Shown: positions 10,189 to 19,840, counted from the stretch's first letter. The stretch: 64,000 nucleotides of DNA from Myxococcales bacterium (GCA_016709545.1 JADJMO010000002.1:1-64000); one strand, 5' to 3'. Numbers and translations are program-made. Notes: a model not told the origin generated them from the sequence alone.

Positions 10189-10614
10189 TCAGACCCGGAG
10201 CCGGCGCTCGGTCAGGCGGGCCATGCCGAGCGGAGTGCGCCAGGTGAGGAACGAGGCCCAGAAGCCCGTGGGTACCGGCGGCGCGAAGCCCTGCTCGCTC
10301 GCGCCCTCGAGCGCCGTGGCCCAGCGGGCCAGCGTGGCGTGGTCGTCGATGTCGTCCCACTCGATGACGTCGCCCGTGCGGATCGTGTGGCCCTCGATCA
10401 CGTAGCGCTCCGCCTCGGCGAGCGCGGCGTCGTGGCCGGTCAGCAGCAGCGCGCCCACGTCGCGCACGCGCCCGTCGAGCAGCGGCAGGCGGGCGAAGTC
10501 CTGGGCCAGTCGCACCCAGCGCGCGGCGCGCTCGAGGGCGTTGGTCGCCGAGCTGGTCGTGGGCATCGGAGTGGTGAGGCGAGGCTCGTGGCCCACGCGG
10601 ATCGGCTCGTTCAT
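10189..10614 (-). CDS. Hypothetical protein, 141 aa
   Basis: An uninterrupted reading frame with normal high-GC codon use. I do not recognise a family. It begins MNEPIRVGHEPRLTTPMPTT (ATG at 10614), and contains an acidic VIEWDDIDDHATLARWATAL stretch in the middle and a basic C terminus (MARLTERRLRV). A longer version from 10665 adds 17 residues with no better support. No signal peptide or membrane segment is visible, so it is probably cytoplasmic. It lies upstream of the repeat and converges on the intron; nothing nearby suggests a role. Confidence 0.55.
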   Translation of the reverse strand: MNEPIRVGHEPRLTTPMPTTSSATNALERAARWVRLAQDFARLPLLDGRVRDVGALLLTGHDAALAEAERYVIEGHTIRTGDVIEWDDIDDHATLARWATALEGASEQGFAPPVPTGFWASFLTWRTPLGMARLTERRLRV

Positions 10615-10775
10615 CGTCTTCGGAAGTCCCCCAGCACCGACACCTGGCCGATGCGTGGGCGACACTTCACTGCGTCAGTGGACACAAATCAATGCGCCGA
10701 GTGAACCGGGACGAAAATGAGTGGGACGTGTGCGCCCGCTGGACTACGCGCGCCCACGCCGGACGCCGCCGGACG

Positions 10776-12098
10776 TCATCCGATGCGACGAGAAAGATCG
10801 GCCACGAAGCGGTCGGCGGCCTGCGCGTCGAGGTGCGACACACAGACCGGCGGGCCACCCTTCGCCGAAAGCACCAGGCGACACTTGCCGGTGAGCCCGG
10901 GCACGAGCGACATGATTGCGAGGTCGAGCGCGACGCCGACGATGAGCGCGAGGAGGCCGTAGCCGATCAGGCGCGGGCTCGCCGACTGCACGCCCCACGC
11001 GAGGAACGACACGCCGGACCAGGTGCCGACCAGCAGCGCGAGCAGGCCGGCGTAGACCGGCAGACCGGGGAAGCGCACCTCGCGCGTGACGACGGCGAGG
11101 TTCTTGATCGGGTACGTGGTGCTCACGTCGCGGAGCTCGCGACCGAGGAGCGCGACCTTGGCCTTGAGCTCGACCCCCGACGGCGTGAGCTCGAGCCGCG
11201 CGGCGCGCTTGAGGCCGAGGATGTGGTCCCCGACGAGGATGGCGACGCTGCGCAGGAGGAGGAACCCGCTGACCGCGAAGAGAACGGTGAGGAACGGCGA
11301 GCGCGGCGTGGGCGAGAGGCGGCCGTGGATGGCGGCCTCCGACGGGCCGGTCTGCACGACCGTGGCGGGGGCCTCGGCCGAGCGCGCGGTGATGAGGCGC
11401 TGGGCGAGCGGGTCGCCGAGGTCGGCGGCGAGGCGCGAGATGACCTGCGCGAGCTCCTCGTCGGCGCGCCCGCTGGCGACGAGGTCGCCGAGGGTGGCGG
11501 TGGCGACGAGCAGCTCGGCCCGGCCCGCGCGGGGTTCTTTGCCAGCGTCGATCTGCCTCGCGTATTCGGCGATCGCGCGCTGGAGCGGGCGGAGCAGAGA
11601 GGGCTTGGCGTCGTTCGGGAAGGCGGCGAGCGGGTCGAAGCCGGCGTGCGCGCTGAGCCAGCAGAGGCGGTCGCACCAGGCGCGGGCGGCGCGACCCTCG
11701 GCCTCGCCGGCGTCGTCCGCCTCGAGCACCCGGACCACGCCCGCGGCCACGAAGGCGGCCACGATCGACCGCTCGGCCGGGTCGTCGGCGCCGCGCTCGA
11801 GGATGGAGAGGACGTTGCCGTAGTCGGTCTGGGCGTCGCTGCGCTCGAGGCCGACCTTGGCGATGGCCTCGTCGATCTCGGCCGCGGTGGCGTGGCGGCG
11901 GTGGTCGTCGGCGATGCGGGCGGCCAGATCGGCGGCCACCTCGGCGATCTTCGCGGCGTGCGCGTGCTTGCGGGCCGTGGAAACGGCGCGCTCGAGACCT
12001 TCGTGACCAGACCCGGTCACTGGACGGAAGCTGGGCCGCGACACCGCGCTTTCGATAGTGAAACGACGCGGAGAAGTCCAACTTTTAGGGGCGAGCAC
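10776..12098 (-). CDS. Hypothetical membrane protein, 440 aa
   Basis: A protein with a helical, charged N-terminal half (about residues 1-250, Ala/Asp/Arg-rich) and three strong membrane segments in the C-terminal half: LTVLFAVSGFLLLRSVAILV, a span around PVYAGLLALLVGTWSGVSFL, and IGYGLLALIVGVALDLAIMS. Between them a soluble stretch has LELTPSGVELKAKVALLGRE. The C terminus carries GKCRLVLSAKGGPPVCVSHL, suggesting a small cytoplasmic domain. The frame stays open far upstream through nadA, but the GTG at 12098 just after the nadA stop gives the sensible start, so it is probably cotranscribed with nadA (15-base gap). Family and function unknown. Confidence 0.6.
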   Translation of the reverse strand: MLAPKSWTSPRRFTIESAVSRPSFRPVTGSGHEGLERAVSTARKHAHAAKIAEVAADLAARIADDHRRHATAAEIDEAIAKVGLERSDAQTDYGNVLSILERGADDPAERSIVAAFVAAGVVRVLEADDAGEAEGRAARAWCDRLCWLSAHAGFDPLAAFPNDAKPSLLRPLQRAIAEYARQIDAGKEPRAGRAELLVATATLGDLVASGRADEELAQVISRLAADLGDPLAQRLITARSAEAPATVVQTGPSEAAIHGRLSPTPRSPFLTVLFAVSGFLLLRSVAILVGDHILGLKRAARLELTPSGVELKAKVALLGRELRDVSTTYPIKNLAVVTREVRFPGLPVYAGLLALLVGTWSGVSFLAWGVQSASPRLIGYGLLALIVGVALDLAIMSLVPGLTGKCRLVLSAKGGPPVCVSHLDAQAADRFVADLSRRIG

Positions 12099-12112
12099 GC
12101 CCAGAGAACGCT

Positions 12113-13132
12113 CTAGGAGAGGGAGAGCATCCGCTCGATCGGCACCCGGGCCCGGTCGAGGAGGTCGCGGGGCATCTCGATCCGGGGGGTGAGGTCCCGG
12201 AGGCTCAGATACAGCTTCTCCAGCGTGTTTCGCTTCATGTGGGGGCACAGGTTGCACTTGCAGGAGGGGTCCTCGCCGGGGGCCTCGAGGAGCTCGAGGT
12301 CGGGCCGGGCGCGGCGCATCTGGTGCAAGATTCCAGGCTCGGTGGCCACGATGACGGTCTTGGCCTGGGTCGTCTCGACCCGGCGCAGGAGGGCGGTGGT
12401 CGAGCCGATGAAGTCGGCGTGACGCAGGACATGGGCCTCGCACTCGGGGTGGGCGACCAGCTCGGCGTGGTGACGCTCCTTGAGCTGCACGATCTGGCGC
12501 TCGTCGAACATCTCGTGGACGACGCAGGCGCCGGGCCACAGGTCCATCGGGCGACCGATCTTCTGGACGAGCCACGCGCCGAGGTTGCGGTCGGGCGCGA
12601 ACAGGATGGGGCGGTCTTCGGGCAGGGCGCGGACGATCTTCTCCGCGTTGGACGAGGTGACGATGACGTCGGAGAGCGCCTTCACCTCGGCCGAGCAGTT
12701 GATGTAGCTGACGACCTGGTGCGTGGGGTGGGCCTGCTTCCACGCCGAGAGCGCGGCCGGGGTGCAGCCGTCGGCAAGCGAGCAGCCCGCGTCCATGTCG
12801 GGCACGACCACGATGCGGTCGGGGTTCAGGATCTTGGCGGTCTCGGCCATGAAGTGCACGCCAGCGAACACGATGACCTCGGCGTCGGTCTTCTTGGCGG
12901 CCTGGGCGAGCTGGAGCGAATCGCCGAGGTGGTCGGCCAGGTCCTGGATCTCGCCGTCCTGGTAATAGTGGGCCAGGAGAACAGCCTTTCTCTCCACCTT
13001 GAGGCGTCGGATCTCGGCCTCGAGGTCGAGCCGCGGATCGACGCTGGCGAGCCGCTCGCCCAGATCGCGGCGATATCCGCGGTGGACGTCGTCGTCCTTC
13101 AGCAGCGGCAGCGAGACAGCGATGTGCTCCAT
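12113..13132 (-). CDS. nadA: Quinolinate synthase NadA
   Basis: This cytoplasmic [4Fe-4S] enzyme condenses iminoaspartate with dihydroxyacetone phosphate to quinolinate in de novo NAD synthesis. The 339 residues are full length for the medium NadA type. Visible motifs are LLAHYYQDGEIQDLADHLGD, FAGVHFMAETAKILNP, PDMDAGCSLADGC (first cluster Cys), YINCSAEVKALSDVIVTSSN, HPECEAHVLRHADFIGSTTA (second Cys) and the C-terminal SCKCNLCPHMKRNTLEKLYL with the remaining Cys ligand. ATG at 13132 fits the family start. It is divergent from pepA across 127 bases that probably hold both promoters. nadB and nadC are not in the window. Confidence 0.95.
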   Translation of the reverse strand: MEHIAVSLPLLKDDDVHRGYRRDLGERLASVDPRLDLEAEIRRLKVERKAVLLAHYYQDGEIQDLADHLGDSLQLAQAAKKTDAEVIVFAGVHFMAETAKILNPDRIVVVPDMDAGCSLADGCTPAALSAWKQAHPTHQVVSYINCSAEVKALSDVIVTSSNAEKIVRALPEDRPILFAPDRNLGAWLVQKIGRPMDLWPGACVVHEMFDERQIVQLKERHHAELVAHPECEAHVLRHADFIGSTTALLRRVETTQAKTVIVATEPGILHQMRRARPDLELLEAPGEDPSCKCNLCPHMKRNTLEKLYLSLRDLTPRIEMPRDLLDRARVPIERMLSLS

Positions 13133-13259
13133 GACCAGACCATAGGTCTGCGCCGCGGCGCGTCTAGGCAGTCGCGCGCGCTGCGCCGCCGTTCAGTCCA
13201 GCCGCCGAACCTCATAGAACCATTGACCGCCGGACACCCCGCGCCAAACCTCCGCCGCG

Positions 13260-14822
13260 ATGAAGATCGAGCTCAAGGGGGGTTCCGCAACTCAGTCGAC
13301 CACCGACGTCCTCGTCGTGGGCGCCTACACCTCGAAGCCCCGCCCCGAGCCGAAGGGCAAGAAGAAGGCTGCGCCCGGCAAGGCCGCCGAGGCCGAGAGC
13401 GCGCACCCGTTCGCGCACGACGCCACGCTCGAGGCGATCGACGCCGCGCTCGGTGGCGCGCTGGTCGCGCAGGCCCGTCGCGAGGAGTTCTCCGGCAAGG
13501 CCAACAGCACGCTCGTGATCGCCGGCCAGGGCCGCATCGCGGCGCGTACGGTGCTGGTCGTCGGCCTCGGCGAGCACAAGAAGCACGCCGCCGCGCCGGT
13601 GCTCCGCACGTTCGGCGCCCGCGGCACCCGCCTCGCCAACGCCGAGCGCGCCACTTCGATCACGGTGGTCGCTCCCGAGAGCTCGCCCGCTGCGCTCCGC
13701 GCGATCGCCGAGGGCCTCGTGCTCGGCGCCTGGCGCTTCACCAAGTACCTCACCGGCGACCGCCAGCCGAAGGCCGAGATCGCCACCGCGACGATCCACG
13801 CCGAGTCGGCCAACGCCGAGGGCAAGAAGGCCGTCGAGCTCGGGCGCGCGATCGGCGAGGCCGTGTGCCTCACCCGCGACCTCGTGATGGAGCCGCCGAA
13901 CGTCCTGCACGCGCCGGAGCTCGCCAACCGCGCCGCCACGATGGCGAAGAAGTCGGGCCTCAAGGTGCAGGTCTTCGACAAGGCCGAGATCACCCGCCGC
14001 AAGATGGGCCTCCTGCTCGCGGTGAACCAGGGCTCCACCATCGAGCCCCGCTTCATCCACATGACCTACACGCCGAAGGGCAAGAAGCCCGGCAAGCGCC
14101 TGGTCTTCATCGGCAAGGGCCTCACCTTCGACAGCGGCGGCCTCTGCATCAAGCCGGCCGACGGCATGCTCGACATGAAGATCGACATGTCGGGCGGCGC
14201 CAACATCGTCGGCCTCATGGCCGCCGTCGCCGCGCTGCAGCCCAACGTCGAGGTGCACGGCATCATCGCCGCGACCGACAACATGCCCGACGGCAACGCC
14301 TACCGCCCCGGCGACGTCTTCACCTCGTACGACGGTCGCTCCGTCGAGATCATCAACACCGACGCCGAGGGTCGCCTCGTGCTCGCCGACGCGCTCGCCT
14401 ACGCCCGCGCGCTCGAGCCCGACCTCGTGGTCGACAACGCGACGCTCACCGGCGCCTGCATGGTCGCCCTCGGCCTCACCACGAGCGGCTTCTACGCCAA
14501 CCGCGACAAGCTCGCCGAGGAGTTCTCCGACGCGTGCGCCGAGGCCGGCGAGTCGATGTGGCGCATGCCGCTCCTCGAGGACCTGCGCGATCTCCTCAAG
14601 AGCGAGGTCGCCGACATGAAGCACATGGGCACGCGCTACGGCGGGTCGATCACCGCCGCGCTGTTCCTCCGCGAGTTCGTGAACGATCTGCCCTGGATCC
14701 ACTGCGACATCGCGGGCCCGGTCATGAGCGACAAGCCCAACGGGTTCTACAACAAGGGCGCGACCGGCCACGGCGTGCTCACGTTCCTCCGCCTCGTCGA
14801 GAAGTGGGCAGAGAAGAAGTGA
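13260..14822 (+). CDS. pepA: Leucyl aminopeptidase, M17 family
   Basis: This cytosolic two-metal aminopeptidase removes N-terminal residues from peptides and is usually hexameric. It has 520 residues: an N-terminal macro-like domain (about 1-200) and the C-terminal catalytic domain. Catalytic motifs are intact: VFIGKGLTFDSGGLCIKP (active-site Lys and first metal Asp), MKIDMSGGANIVG, and the family signature NTDAEGRLVLADAL. Near residues 25-40 an insert rich in Lys and Ala (PEPKGKKKAAPGKAAEAES) is unusual and probably a flexible loop. The ATG at 13260 follows directly on an AG-containing lead. The stop overlaps the GTG of the next gene (GTGA), so pepA and ygfZ are probably coupled. Confidence 0.95.
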   Translation: MKIELKGGSATQSTTDVLVVGAYTSKPRPEPKGKKKAAPGKAAEAESAHPFAHDATLEAIDAALGGALVAQARREEFSGKANSTLVIAGQGRIAARTVLVVGLGEHKKHAAAPVLRTFGARGTRLANAERATSITVVAPESSPAALRAIAEGLVLGAWRFTKYLTGDRQPKAEIATATIHAESANAEGKKAVELGRAIGEAVCLTRDLVMEPPNVLHAPELANRAATMAKKSGLKVQVFDKAEITRRKMGLLLAVNQGSTIEPRFIHMTYTPKGKKPGKRLVFIGKGLTFDSGGLCIKPADGMLDMKIDMSGGANIVGLMAAVAALQPNVEVHGIIAATDNMPDGNAYRPGDVFTSYDGRSVEIINTDAEGRLVLADALAYARALEPDLVVDNATLTGACMVALGLTTSGFYANRDKLAEEFSDACAEAGESMWRMPLLEDLRDLLKSEVADMKHMGTRYGGSITAALFLREFVNDLPWIHCDIAGPVMSDKPNGFYNKGATGHGVLTFLRLVEKWAEKK

Positions 14823-15629
14823 GCGGAGCGAGCGGAGTCTGCTGGGAAGCCGGGCGCGTCTGCGTCCGCCTGACCGGCAAAGACCGCTTCTCGTGGTTGG
14901 ACTAGCGTGCTCACGAGCGACGTGAAGTCCCTCGAGGGCAAGGCCGGCCCGCGCGCGCAGCTCGGGTGCGCGCTCGATCAGAAGGGGAAGATCCAGGCGG
15001 ACGTCGTCGTGTTCGTCGACGACGCCGAAGGCGGCCCCACGGTGCACGCGTGGCTGCCGAGGCGGTCCGCCGAGGCGCTGCTCGCGGCGTGGGACCGCTA
15101 CATCGTGATGGAGGACGTGGAGCTCGTGCCCGACGAGGGCGCGCGGCTGTTCCACGTCGAGGGCGGGGCGCCTCCGGGGCGCGCGGCGCCGTTCGACGCG
15201 CTCGGCGAGGGCGGGTTCGTGATCGAGTCGGATCCGGGGCTGCCGCGGCTCGAGGAGAGCGCGATCGAGGCGCGCCGGATCGCGGCGGGGCGCGCGGCGT
15301 TCGGCGTCGACTTCGACGAGAAGAACTACGTGCAGGAGTGCGGGCTCGAGGCGCGCGCGGTGAGCTTCACCAAGGGCTGCTACCTCGGGCAAGAGGTGGT
15401 GTGCATGCTGCAGATGCGCGGCCACGTGAACAAGCGCCTCGTGCAGCTCGCCGTGCCCGTGGGGATCGCGCCCGGGGCGGAGCTCGCGGTGGATGGGCAG
15501 GTGGTCGGCACGGTGACGAGCGTCGCCGGAGAGGCCGCGCTCGCGATGGTGAAGTACGCGCACAGCGAGCCCGGCAAGCGGCTCGAGGTCGGTGGGGCGA
15601 GCGTCGAGATCCAGGGGCTCGCTCGCTAG
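14819..15629 (+). CDS. ygfZ: YgfZ/GcvT-fold tetrahydrofolate-binding protein, frameshift near the start
   Basis: This is a member of the YgfZ (COG0354) family, which helps repair or assemble certain iron-sulfur enzymes and binds folate. The family signature K-G-C-Y-L-G-Q-E-V is at about 15375-15400, followed by MRGHVNKRLVQLAVP. The expected N-terminal RLTGKDRFSWL is present in the frame starting at GTG 14819 but runs into TAG at 14903; the continuation VLTSDVKSLEGKAGPRAQLG is one frame away, starting at a GTG at 14907. Either one base is wrong or the first 30 residues are lost. An annotation from 14907 would give a protein lacking the conserved first strand. Its TAG shares the four bases CTAG with the convergent gene. 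Confidence 0.8.
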
Positions 15630-17848
15630 ATCGCGCCGTCCCAGCGGCGCTGGCGCTTCATGGCGCGCGCGAGCTGCTTCTTCTCGGCGTCGGTCGGCTT
15701 CCAGCGGCGCGTGGGGCGGAGAGCGATCTCGACGAGGGCGTCGTCGGGGAGCGCGGCGATGGCGGCGACGGCAGCAGCGACGCTGCCCGAAGGCTCGCCG
15801 CCGGCGTTGTAGTAGGGCTGCGTCTGCGGATCGCCCGAGACGACGAGGCGCGAGAGCGCGCTGCCGGTGCCCCGCTCGAGGGCCAGCGCGAGGCCATTGT
15901 CCTGGTCGGTGCGCGCGTCGACCTGGATCCGTCCGAGCGCGTGCTGGTCCGCGACGTCGCGCCACGCTGCGAGGTGGCGGAGGGCGCCACGCACCGAGAG
16001 ATCCTGGAGCCTCTGCGTCGCGGGGCTCGTCCAGATCCACGCGTGGCGGGTGGGGTCGATCTCGTCGTCGCACCAGGCGTTCCAGCCGCCGATCACGAGG
16101 CGACGGAGGGACGGTAGGCAGCGCAGGCGCTGGAACACCGCCACCTCTTTCTTGGACATGCCGTCGTACGCATCGAGGTACGGCCCCGCCCACTCGAGGT
16201 CGGTGACGCCGAGCGGCTCGGTCACGCGGGCCAGCCCTTCGATGCTCGCGATCGACTCCAGCACGCGCAACGACTTCAGCGGCATGCCGTTTCGATGGGG
16301 TGCGGTCTGCCGGAGCGTGTGCACGGTGTTCCACTCGCGATGGGCGTCGATCTCGTCGGTCGCGCACGCGGACAGGAAGCCGCGCTCGAACTCCATGCCG
16401 GTCTTCTTGACGAGCTTCGCGATGCCGCCGAGCCAGCGCCGCCCGTGCTCGGCGAGGAGATCCTTCTCGCGCTTCGCCTCCTCGCGCCCGAGGTGCCGTC
16501 GCGCCGACGGAACTGCAGCACGATGAACTCGCCGCGCGGGTCGTTTCCGCTCCTGCAGGTAGTCGGCGTAGACGAGGCGTGGGGCGTCGTCGTCCGGGTG
16601 CTCGTAGACGTCGGCGAGGAGCTCGGCCTCGCCCTTCTCCTTGGCCGCACGGGCCTTTGCCGCAGGCGCTGCGGCGCGCTGGACCCCGGCGACCACCGCC
16701 GTGCAGCGGGCCTCGTCTGCGGCGGACAGCGTGGGGGCGGCGGCGTACTTTTCGCGCTCGGGAGGACCGGGAGAGGACGCGGCGCTTGTTCAGGGCCTCG
16801 CGCTCGAGCTCGCTCAGATCGTTCGCGCCATCCCAGATCGCGGGCCAGCCGCGCGCCCACGTGAGCACGCGCGGATCGCCGAGCCTGGACAACGCGGCGA
16901 AGAGGAACTTCCAGAACGGCTGCGTGCGCGTCACGCTCGCGTTGTACGGGGGTGTCGCGATCAGGTCGGCGATGCGCGCGGCGAGGCGGGGATCCCTGGT
17001 GCGCGAGACGAGCGCTTCGAGGCGCACCAGCGTGTCGCCGGAGCCCTTGGTCTCGGTGACGCACGCGAGGAGGGTACCGAGGCGCTCGGGGCGGTTTTCG
17101 GCGGCGGCGGCCTGGAACGCGCCCTCGCGTTCCTTCGCGGACTTGCCGGTGAGGGGCGGCGCGGCGCTGTCGATCACGGCCCCGACGGCGGCGATGGCGT
17201 CGGCGATGGGTGCAGCGGGGATCTCGGCGAACTGGGCGAGCAGGGCCTGCAGCGCCTCCGCGTGGCGGCCGGCCTCGGCGGCCGCGAGCGCGCGCGCGAG
17301 GTGATCGGTGGTGGTCGCGAGCTTCACGGGCTTGGTCGGCGTGGGCGCCACCGGCTTCTCTGGCGCGACCTTCGCGGGTTGCTTCCGCGCTGCAGGGGCC
17401 TCGACCTTCGCGGCAGGCTTCGCGGCCTTCGTGGCCGGCTTCGCGGGCGTTGCGCCCACCGCGCCACGCAGCAAGGCAGCGTCCGCGGCGGTGAGCTTGC
17501 GCGGCGTCTCCAGAGACATGCCGAGCTTGCCGGGCTCGGCGTGGATGCCCTGACCCGTGGCCAGTTCCAGACGCGGCACGAGGCTCGTGACGTCGGTCAT
17601 CGGCACCACGTTCCCGGCTGCGACCCACTGCTCGCCGTCGAACGTGGGCGACTCGAGAATGGCGACCAGCCAGAGGCGCTCGTCGGGCGGCCGCACGGTC
17701 ACGAGGAACAGCGCGCCTCCTTCAGCGAGCCCGCGCAGCCCCGGGTTCTTGCTGACGTAGCGATCGGTGACGAAGCGGACGCCCAGCGCGGCGCGCGGCG
17801 CTTGCTTCTCGAAGACCGCCTTGGAGACGACCGCGGAGCTGCTCCATG
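15626..17848 (-). CDS. TIGR02996-type repeat-companion protein, frame-broken
   Basis: A protein of about 740 residues carrying the short TIGR02996 motif (ADPDDDAPRLVYADWL...DPRGEFIxLQ), seen here as VYEHPDDDAPRLVYADYLQE followed in another frame by GNDPRGEFIVLQFRR. Members of this class pair the motif with leucine-rich-like repeats; the C-terminal part here (MPLKSLRVLESIASIEGLAR, LRCLPSLRRLVIGG) is of that kind. The N-terminal half has an Ala/Lys/Pro-rich linker (about 17460-17330) and an alpha-helical region. Reading from ATG 17848 to the stop at 15626 needs frame changes near 17835, 16770, 16555 and 16500; the last two cancel inside the conserved motif, which is characteristic of sequence error. 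Function unknown, probably cytoplasmic. Confidence 0.6.
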
Positions 17849-17849
17849 G

Positions 17850-18554
17850 TCAGACGACCCCGTACCCCATGTTCTTCCACGCAGCGCGCACCGTCGGCAG
17901 GTCGACGTCGGCCTTCAGCGTGCGGAGCTCGTCGTCGGTGATGGGGTGCCCCTCGAAGATGCGCAGCGCGATCGTGCGGTCGAAGCCGTCGAAGTCGATG
18001 CTCGCGTCGAGGCAGCCGAACAGGTAGTCGAAGCCGCCGTCGGGCGCGCCGAGGGCGAGCTGGCCCTCGACCCAGCCCTCGCCGTTCCACCACTTGGCGA
18101 AGGTGGTCGGCCGCAAGCGGCCCTCTTTCCCCGGGCCATCGCCGAACAGGTCGCCTTCGTACGCCGCGCCTTCGGGCACCGCGACCGCAGGGCGAAACAC
18201 CTCGGGCAGGCCGGTGTACGTGCCCGGCCAGACGTGACCGACCAGGAACGGGCTGCGCTCGCACTCGTGGTCGAAGCCGCGGACGAGGCACTCGTCGCCG
18301 GCGAACACGACCTGCAGCTCGTCGCCGTTGCCGCGATCGAGCACGAAGGTGGTGAGGTCGCCCTTGGTGACGGCCGAGTACTTCTGGAACCGCAGGCCGC
18401 GGACGGCGTCGAGGGCGGCGAGGCCGATGCAGTGCGCCCCGAGCTCGGCGGGGCTCGGCAGCGACGTGGGCCGCGGCAGCTGCGGGCCCGCAGCGGTGCG
18501 CCTCGCGGCGGTGTTCGCGTTGCCGCGATTGGTCAGCTTCTTCTTACCCGCCAT
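17850..18554 (-). CDS. Hypothetical protein, 234 aa
   Basis: An unbroken frame from ATG 18554. The first 30 residues are basic and low in complexity (MAGKKKLTNRGNANTAARRT). The remainder is acidic and folded-looking, with VVFAGDECLVRGFDHECERS, KWWNGEGWVEGQLALGAPDG and ALRIFEGHPITDDELRTLKA. No signal peptide or membrane segment. I do not recognise a family. It ends two bases before the start of the TIGR02996-type gene on the same strand, so the pair is probably one transcript and may act together. Confidence 0.6.
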   Translation of the reverse strand: MAGKKKLTNRGNANTAARRTAAGPQLPRPTSLPSPAELGAHCIGLAALDAVRGLRFQKYSAVTKGDLTTFVLDRGNGDELQVVFAGDECLVRGFDHECERSPFLVGHVWPGTYTGLPEVFRPAVAVPEGAAYEGDLFGDGPGKEGRLRPTTFAKWWNGEGWVEGQLALGAPDGGFDYLFGCLDASIDFDGFDRTIALRIFEGHPITDDELRTLKADVDLPTVRAAWKNMGYGVV

Positions 18555-18587
18555 CCCGCGAGGATACTCGGGATCGGCCGGGGCGGG

Positions 18588-19639
18588 TCACTTCAGGCCG
18601 AGGATCCACGCCTTGACGGTCGCGAGGCCCTTGCTGTCGAGGTCTTCGGTGCCGAGCGGGGGCATCTGCTCGAGATCGCGCTTGGCCATGCGGAAGTAGA
18701 GCTGGGAGACGTCGGGGTTGCCGGCGACGACGATGGTGTCGACGCCACCCGGCAGCACGTGCTTCGCCTTCTTGCCGAGGGTGGTCGAATAGATCCACGT
18801 GCTCTCGGGGGTGGTGTCGCTCGCGCGGAGACGCAGGCGCATCGGCACCACGGTGGCCCACAGGCCGGCGTCGTTGTGGCAGTGGCCGCAGTTGGCGTGC
18901 AGGTAGCCGAGCGCGTCCTGCACGGTGCCGGTGCCCGGCGGGTCGATCTCGTCGATCTTCTTGTCGAGCAGGCCGCGCGCGAACAGCTCGGCGAGCGCGG
19001 GCTTGCCGTCGATCTGCTGCTTCGACAGCTGGTAGAGGCTCGGGCCGATCGCGCCGTCCTTCACGCCGTCGTGGCAGACGTGGCACTGCTCGGTCGAGGG
19101 CACGTCGTGCTTGGTGGCGTGGATGTCGGTGAGGCCGCCGGGCGCGGCGATGGTGACGTCGGCCTCGTGCTGCCAGGCGTAGCCGACCATGTCCCACTTG
19201 CCGCTCGGGAGCTTGACCAGGTAACGCGTCTCGAACGGACGCAGCATGTCGGGCGTCGAGAACTCTTTCCAGAGCTTGGTGCCCACGGGGAACACCCAGT
19301 GGTCCGGGTCGGTGGTGTCGATCTTGGTGCCCGGGGGGAGCTTCAACCAGCGCTTCTTGGTGACGCCGTCGGACCAGAGCTCGTAGCGGACGGTGAAGGC
19401 GATCACGTCTGCGGCGATCGTGCGGGCCGTGAAGTCGGCGTAGAGGCCGGTCTCCTGCAGGGTCTTGGGGCCGCTGAAGGTGAAGCCAGTTCGTCGATGG
19501 CGACGTCGTGCCCGTGCGTGTCGGCCTCGGCCGCCGCGTCGTCGTGAGTGTGCGCGTCGTCGTGGGCATCGGGGGCGCTGGCAGTGGTGCCGCACCCGAG
19601 AAGTGCGAGCGGCACGAACATCCAGGCGAGCCAGGCCAT
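18588..19639 (-). CDS. Cytochrome-c-like lipoprotein (SO2930/TIGR03806-like), one frameshift
   Basis: This is an exported heme-binding protein. The N terminus MAWLAWMFVPLALLGCG gives a lipoprotein signal with Cys at residue 16 (ATG 19639), then a His/Asp-rich linker (DAHDDAHTHDDAAAEADTHG) that could bind metal. After a frame break near 19487 (one G seems missing) the body follows: GLYADFTARTIAADVIAFTV, ELWSDGVTKKRWLKLPPGTK, the heme motif CHVCHDG, IGPSLYQLSKQQIDG, and a second heme motif in GYLHANCGHCHND. These features match a family of secreted SO2930-like proteins of unknown function, often with outer-membrane respiration or oxidase loci. Two CxxCH motifs imply a diheme protein. Confidence 0.7.
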
Positions 19640-19689
19640 AGAAACCACCGTAGCGCGGGGACCCCCACCTGGCACGTGTGTGGGGACGC

Positions 19690-19840
19690 ACTTCCCCCCC
19701 CCGGCGGCCCCCGGCGCCCGCCCCGCCGCCCCCCCCCCCCGCCCCCCCCCGCGCCCCGCCCCCCCCCCCCCCCCGGCGGGGCCCCCCCCCCGCCCCCCCC
19801 CCCCGCGGCCCCCACCCCCCCCCCCCCCCACCCCCCCCCG
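19690..19840. repeat. C-rich low-complexity tract
   Basis: About 150 bases that are almost pure C on the plus strand with scattered G and a few A, in runs of up to 14. It lies in the 282-base space between the cytochrome-like lipoprotein start and the terpene cyclase start, where promoters would be expected. Nothing in the rest of the window resembles it. A sequencing or assembly artefact (poly-G on the other strand) is the simplest reading. Confidence 0.85.

Noticed and set aside
10776..12743. Long version of the membrane protein gene that overlaps nadA
   Set aside because: The extra N-terminal residues are nadA read in another frame; the GTG at 12098 removes the overlap.
12239..14905. An 888-residue plus-strand open frame over nadA and pepA
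   Set aside because: It is antisense to nadA and out of frame with pepA; only its last 29 codons, the ygfZ N terminus, have support.
13212..17702. A 1496-residue minus-strand open frame crossing pepA, ygfZ and the TIGR02996 gene
   Set aside because: Only its first part, the N-terminal half of the TIGR02996 protein, is real; the rest is antisense to pepA and ygfZ and arises because stops are rare at this GC.
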